A stretch of DNA of 7,599 nucleotides from an uncultured Eubacterium sp. (GTDB taxonomy: Bacteria > Bacillota > Clostridia > Oscillospirales > Acutalibacteraceae), in assembly GCA_945979635.1 (NCBI GenBank), contig CAMFPZ010000039.1:1-7599 (forward strand), in the 5' to 3' direction. The notes beneath the pieces are model-generated. The model saw nothing but the letters and a program-made list of their open reading frames with translations, had not been told where the DNA came from and did no database searches. Positions 6,912-7,599 of the stretch are shown here, piece after piece (the first letter of the stretch is position 1; every line of letters starts with the position of its first letter). The position numbers and the translations under genes are program-made.

Positions 6912-7050
6912 CGATACAAACGGAATCAAGTGAGAATCTTGAGCAACAGCCATTACTGTATTTGATGAAAATATCGCATATTCCATTGGAAAATTCCGAG
7001 AAGGAGCGGTATTGTGAGGAATCACATCATAAGTCAGGAGACGCGTATCG
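6912..7050 (+). promoter_or_regulatory. Cobalamin (vitamin B12) riboswitch aptamer
   Basis: RNA element that binds a cobalamin and controls the downstream gene. Recognised by its conserved blocks in the right order: GGAATCAAGTGAGAATCTTGA (starting at 6922, compare GGAAnnnGGTGnnAnTCC), ACTGTA (6955-6960), GAGAAGGAG (6998-7006) and the B12 box AGTCAGGAGAC (7032-7042), which fits the published AGYCMGGAGAC pattern exactly. CGATAC (6912-6917) pairs with GTATCG (7045-7050) to close the domain. Internal helices include TCAAG/CTTGA (6926-6930 with 6938-6942) and a hairpin TGTGA-GGAA-TCACA (7013-7026) with a GNRA loop. Whether it prefers adenosyl- or aquo/methylcobalamin cannot be decided by eye. The adjoining terminator points to repression at the level of transcription when B12 is plentiful. 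Confidence 0.9.
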
Positions 7051-7061
7051 AACTAATTTTC

Positions 7062-7081
7062 GCTTTTGGGCAGGGAAAAGC
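7062..7081 (+). promoter_or_regulatory. Expression-platform stem-loop of the riboswitch (P13/L13-like)
   Basis: GCTTTT (7062-7067) pairs with AAAAGC (7076-7081) around the loop GGGCAGGG (7068-7075). It sits 11 bases after the aptamer, where cobalamin riboswitches place the hairpin whose loop kisses L5. GGCAGGG (7069-7075) can also pair with CTCTGCC (7113-7119), the 5' arm of the terminator, over 7 bp including one G-U. The loop is thus the likely switching strand. Confidence 0.6.
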
Positions 7082-7112
7082 ATGGAAATTAATCAATAAT
7101 GATTTTGTTATA

Positions 7113-7146
7113 CTCTGCCATACTATAATATGACAGGGCTTTTTTT
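7113..7146 (+). terminator. Riboswitch-controlled intrinsic terminator
   Basis: The arm 7113-7122 (CTCTGCCATA) pairs with 7129-7138 (TATGACAGGG) over 10 positions with one C-A mismatch and one wobble, around the loop CTATAA. C and seven T's (7140-7146) follow. It ends 27 bases before the ATG of the downstream gene, so when formed it would prevent that gene's transcription. Confidence 0.75.
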
Positions 7147-7173
7147 GTTTCAAAAGCAGGTAGGGAGGATTTT

Positions 7174-7599
7174 ATGAAGAAAAGAATTTCAATTTTATTG
7201 TCGCTTGTTATGATTTTGAGCGTTGCATTGCCGTTTGCGGTATATGCCCAAACGAGCAAGGAAGCTTTGGCAAATCAGGTGAATGAGGATATATTAGGTG
7301 CGGTCGATTATTTGCATATCCCAATAAGTCTTGATACCGCGGTTGACACCTATACTCTTTTTAGAGTTGACCAAAGTAAAAAGAATGAGTTTCTCGCTGT
7401 TCTTGACCAAAATCTTGCTGACAATTCCGGCAAAATAATCTCGAACGGTAGGGAGGATGTAGTTTCATATGCCTGCATAATAAATATTCTCACAATTCTC
7501 GGCGAGGATGTCGAAGCTTATAACGGATATGACATTAAAGCCTTGTTTGAAAATATTGCCGATAAGAGCGTTTCAAATCCTTATTATCTGTCTCTTATA
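7174..7599 (+). CDS. Secreted protein under B12 control, possible alpha/alpha-toroid domain (3' end outside window)
   Basis: First 142 residues of an exported protein, open to the window edge. MKKR followed by a hydrophobic stretch (5-23) ending VYA-QT is a clear Sec signal peptide with cleavage after Ala25. No lipobox Cys is seen, so it is not an obvious lipoprotein. The mature part is mainly helical. Residues 98-131 (SYACIINILTILGEDVEAY, then NGYDIKALFENI) resemble the helix-turn-helix unit of alpha/alpha-toroid proteins such as the prenyltransferase/squalene-cyclase repeats often joined to a DUF4430 (transcobalamin-like C-terminal) domain; this is a pattern judgement, not a search result. 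AGGGAGG (7162-7168) lies 5 bases before the ATG. The upstream B12 riboswitch and terminator imply expression in B12 shortage, pointing to cobalamin capture, or to a process replacing a B12-dependent one. Function remains unproven because the rest is missing. Confidence 0.8.
   Translation, partial: MKKRISILLSLVMILSVALPFAVYAQTSKEALANQVNEDILGAVDYLHIPISLDTAVDTYTLFRVDQSKKNEFLAVLDQNLADNSGKIISNGREDVVSYACIINILTILGEDVEAYNGYDIKALFENIADKSVSNPYYLSLI

Noticed and set aside
7124..7129. TATAAT in the terminator loop as a second promoter bypassing the riboswitch
   Set aside because: No acceptable -35 box lies 16-18 bases upstream (GATTTT or similar), there is no TG extension, and the bases are explained by the terminator hairpin.

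Overview
The window looks like chromosomal DNA of a low- to mid-GC Gram-positive anaerobe of the Clostridia, most likely a gut Oscillospirales/Ruminococcus-type bacterium. This is inferred from the clostridial-style EF-Tu end, the RecD2-type helicase (no RecBC partner in view), an MreB-family protein, strong AGGAGG-like ribosome sites, extended -10 promoters (TGNTATAAT) and an intracellular family GH95 fucosidase. No mobile element, CRISPR array, tRNA or rRNA was seen.

Layout. Bases 1-388 are the 3' end of tuf (EF-Tu), closed by a strong intrinsic terminator at 406-434. An extended -10 promoter then drives recD2 (509-2734). A second promoter at the recD2 stop codon precedes a divergent mreB-like gene (2793-3821). 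A 13-bp bidirectional terminator (3897-3933) separates this plus-strand block from a converging minus-strand operon: a GH95 alpha-L-fucosidase-like enzyme (6812-4728) and a compact asparaginase-family protein (4728-3940), whose start codon shares one base with the fucosidase stop codon (TAATG).

The intergenic region 6813-7173 is the most informative part. It holds divergent promoters. The leftward one, for the fucosidase operon, has a perfect 7-1-7 inverted repeat between its -35 and -10 boxes, a likely repressor operator. The rightward one (TTGACA-16-TATAAT with TGG extension) starts directly at a cobalamin (B12) riboswitch (about 6912-7050; B12 box AGTCAGGAGAC at 7032-7042). A stem-loop whose loop can pair with the 5' arm of a downstream terminator follows. 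The riboswitch controls a secreted protein (7174 to the window end, truncated) with a signal peptide and what looks like the start of an alpha/alpha-toroid domain. Together these suggest a B12-repressed, secreted, possibly transcobalamin/intrinsic-factor-like protein. That is the best candidate for a little-described system here, but its defining C-terminal part lies outside the window.
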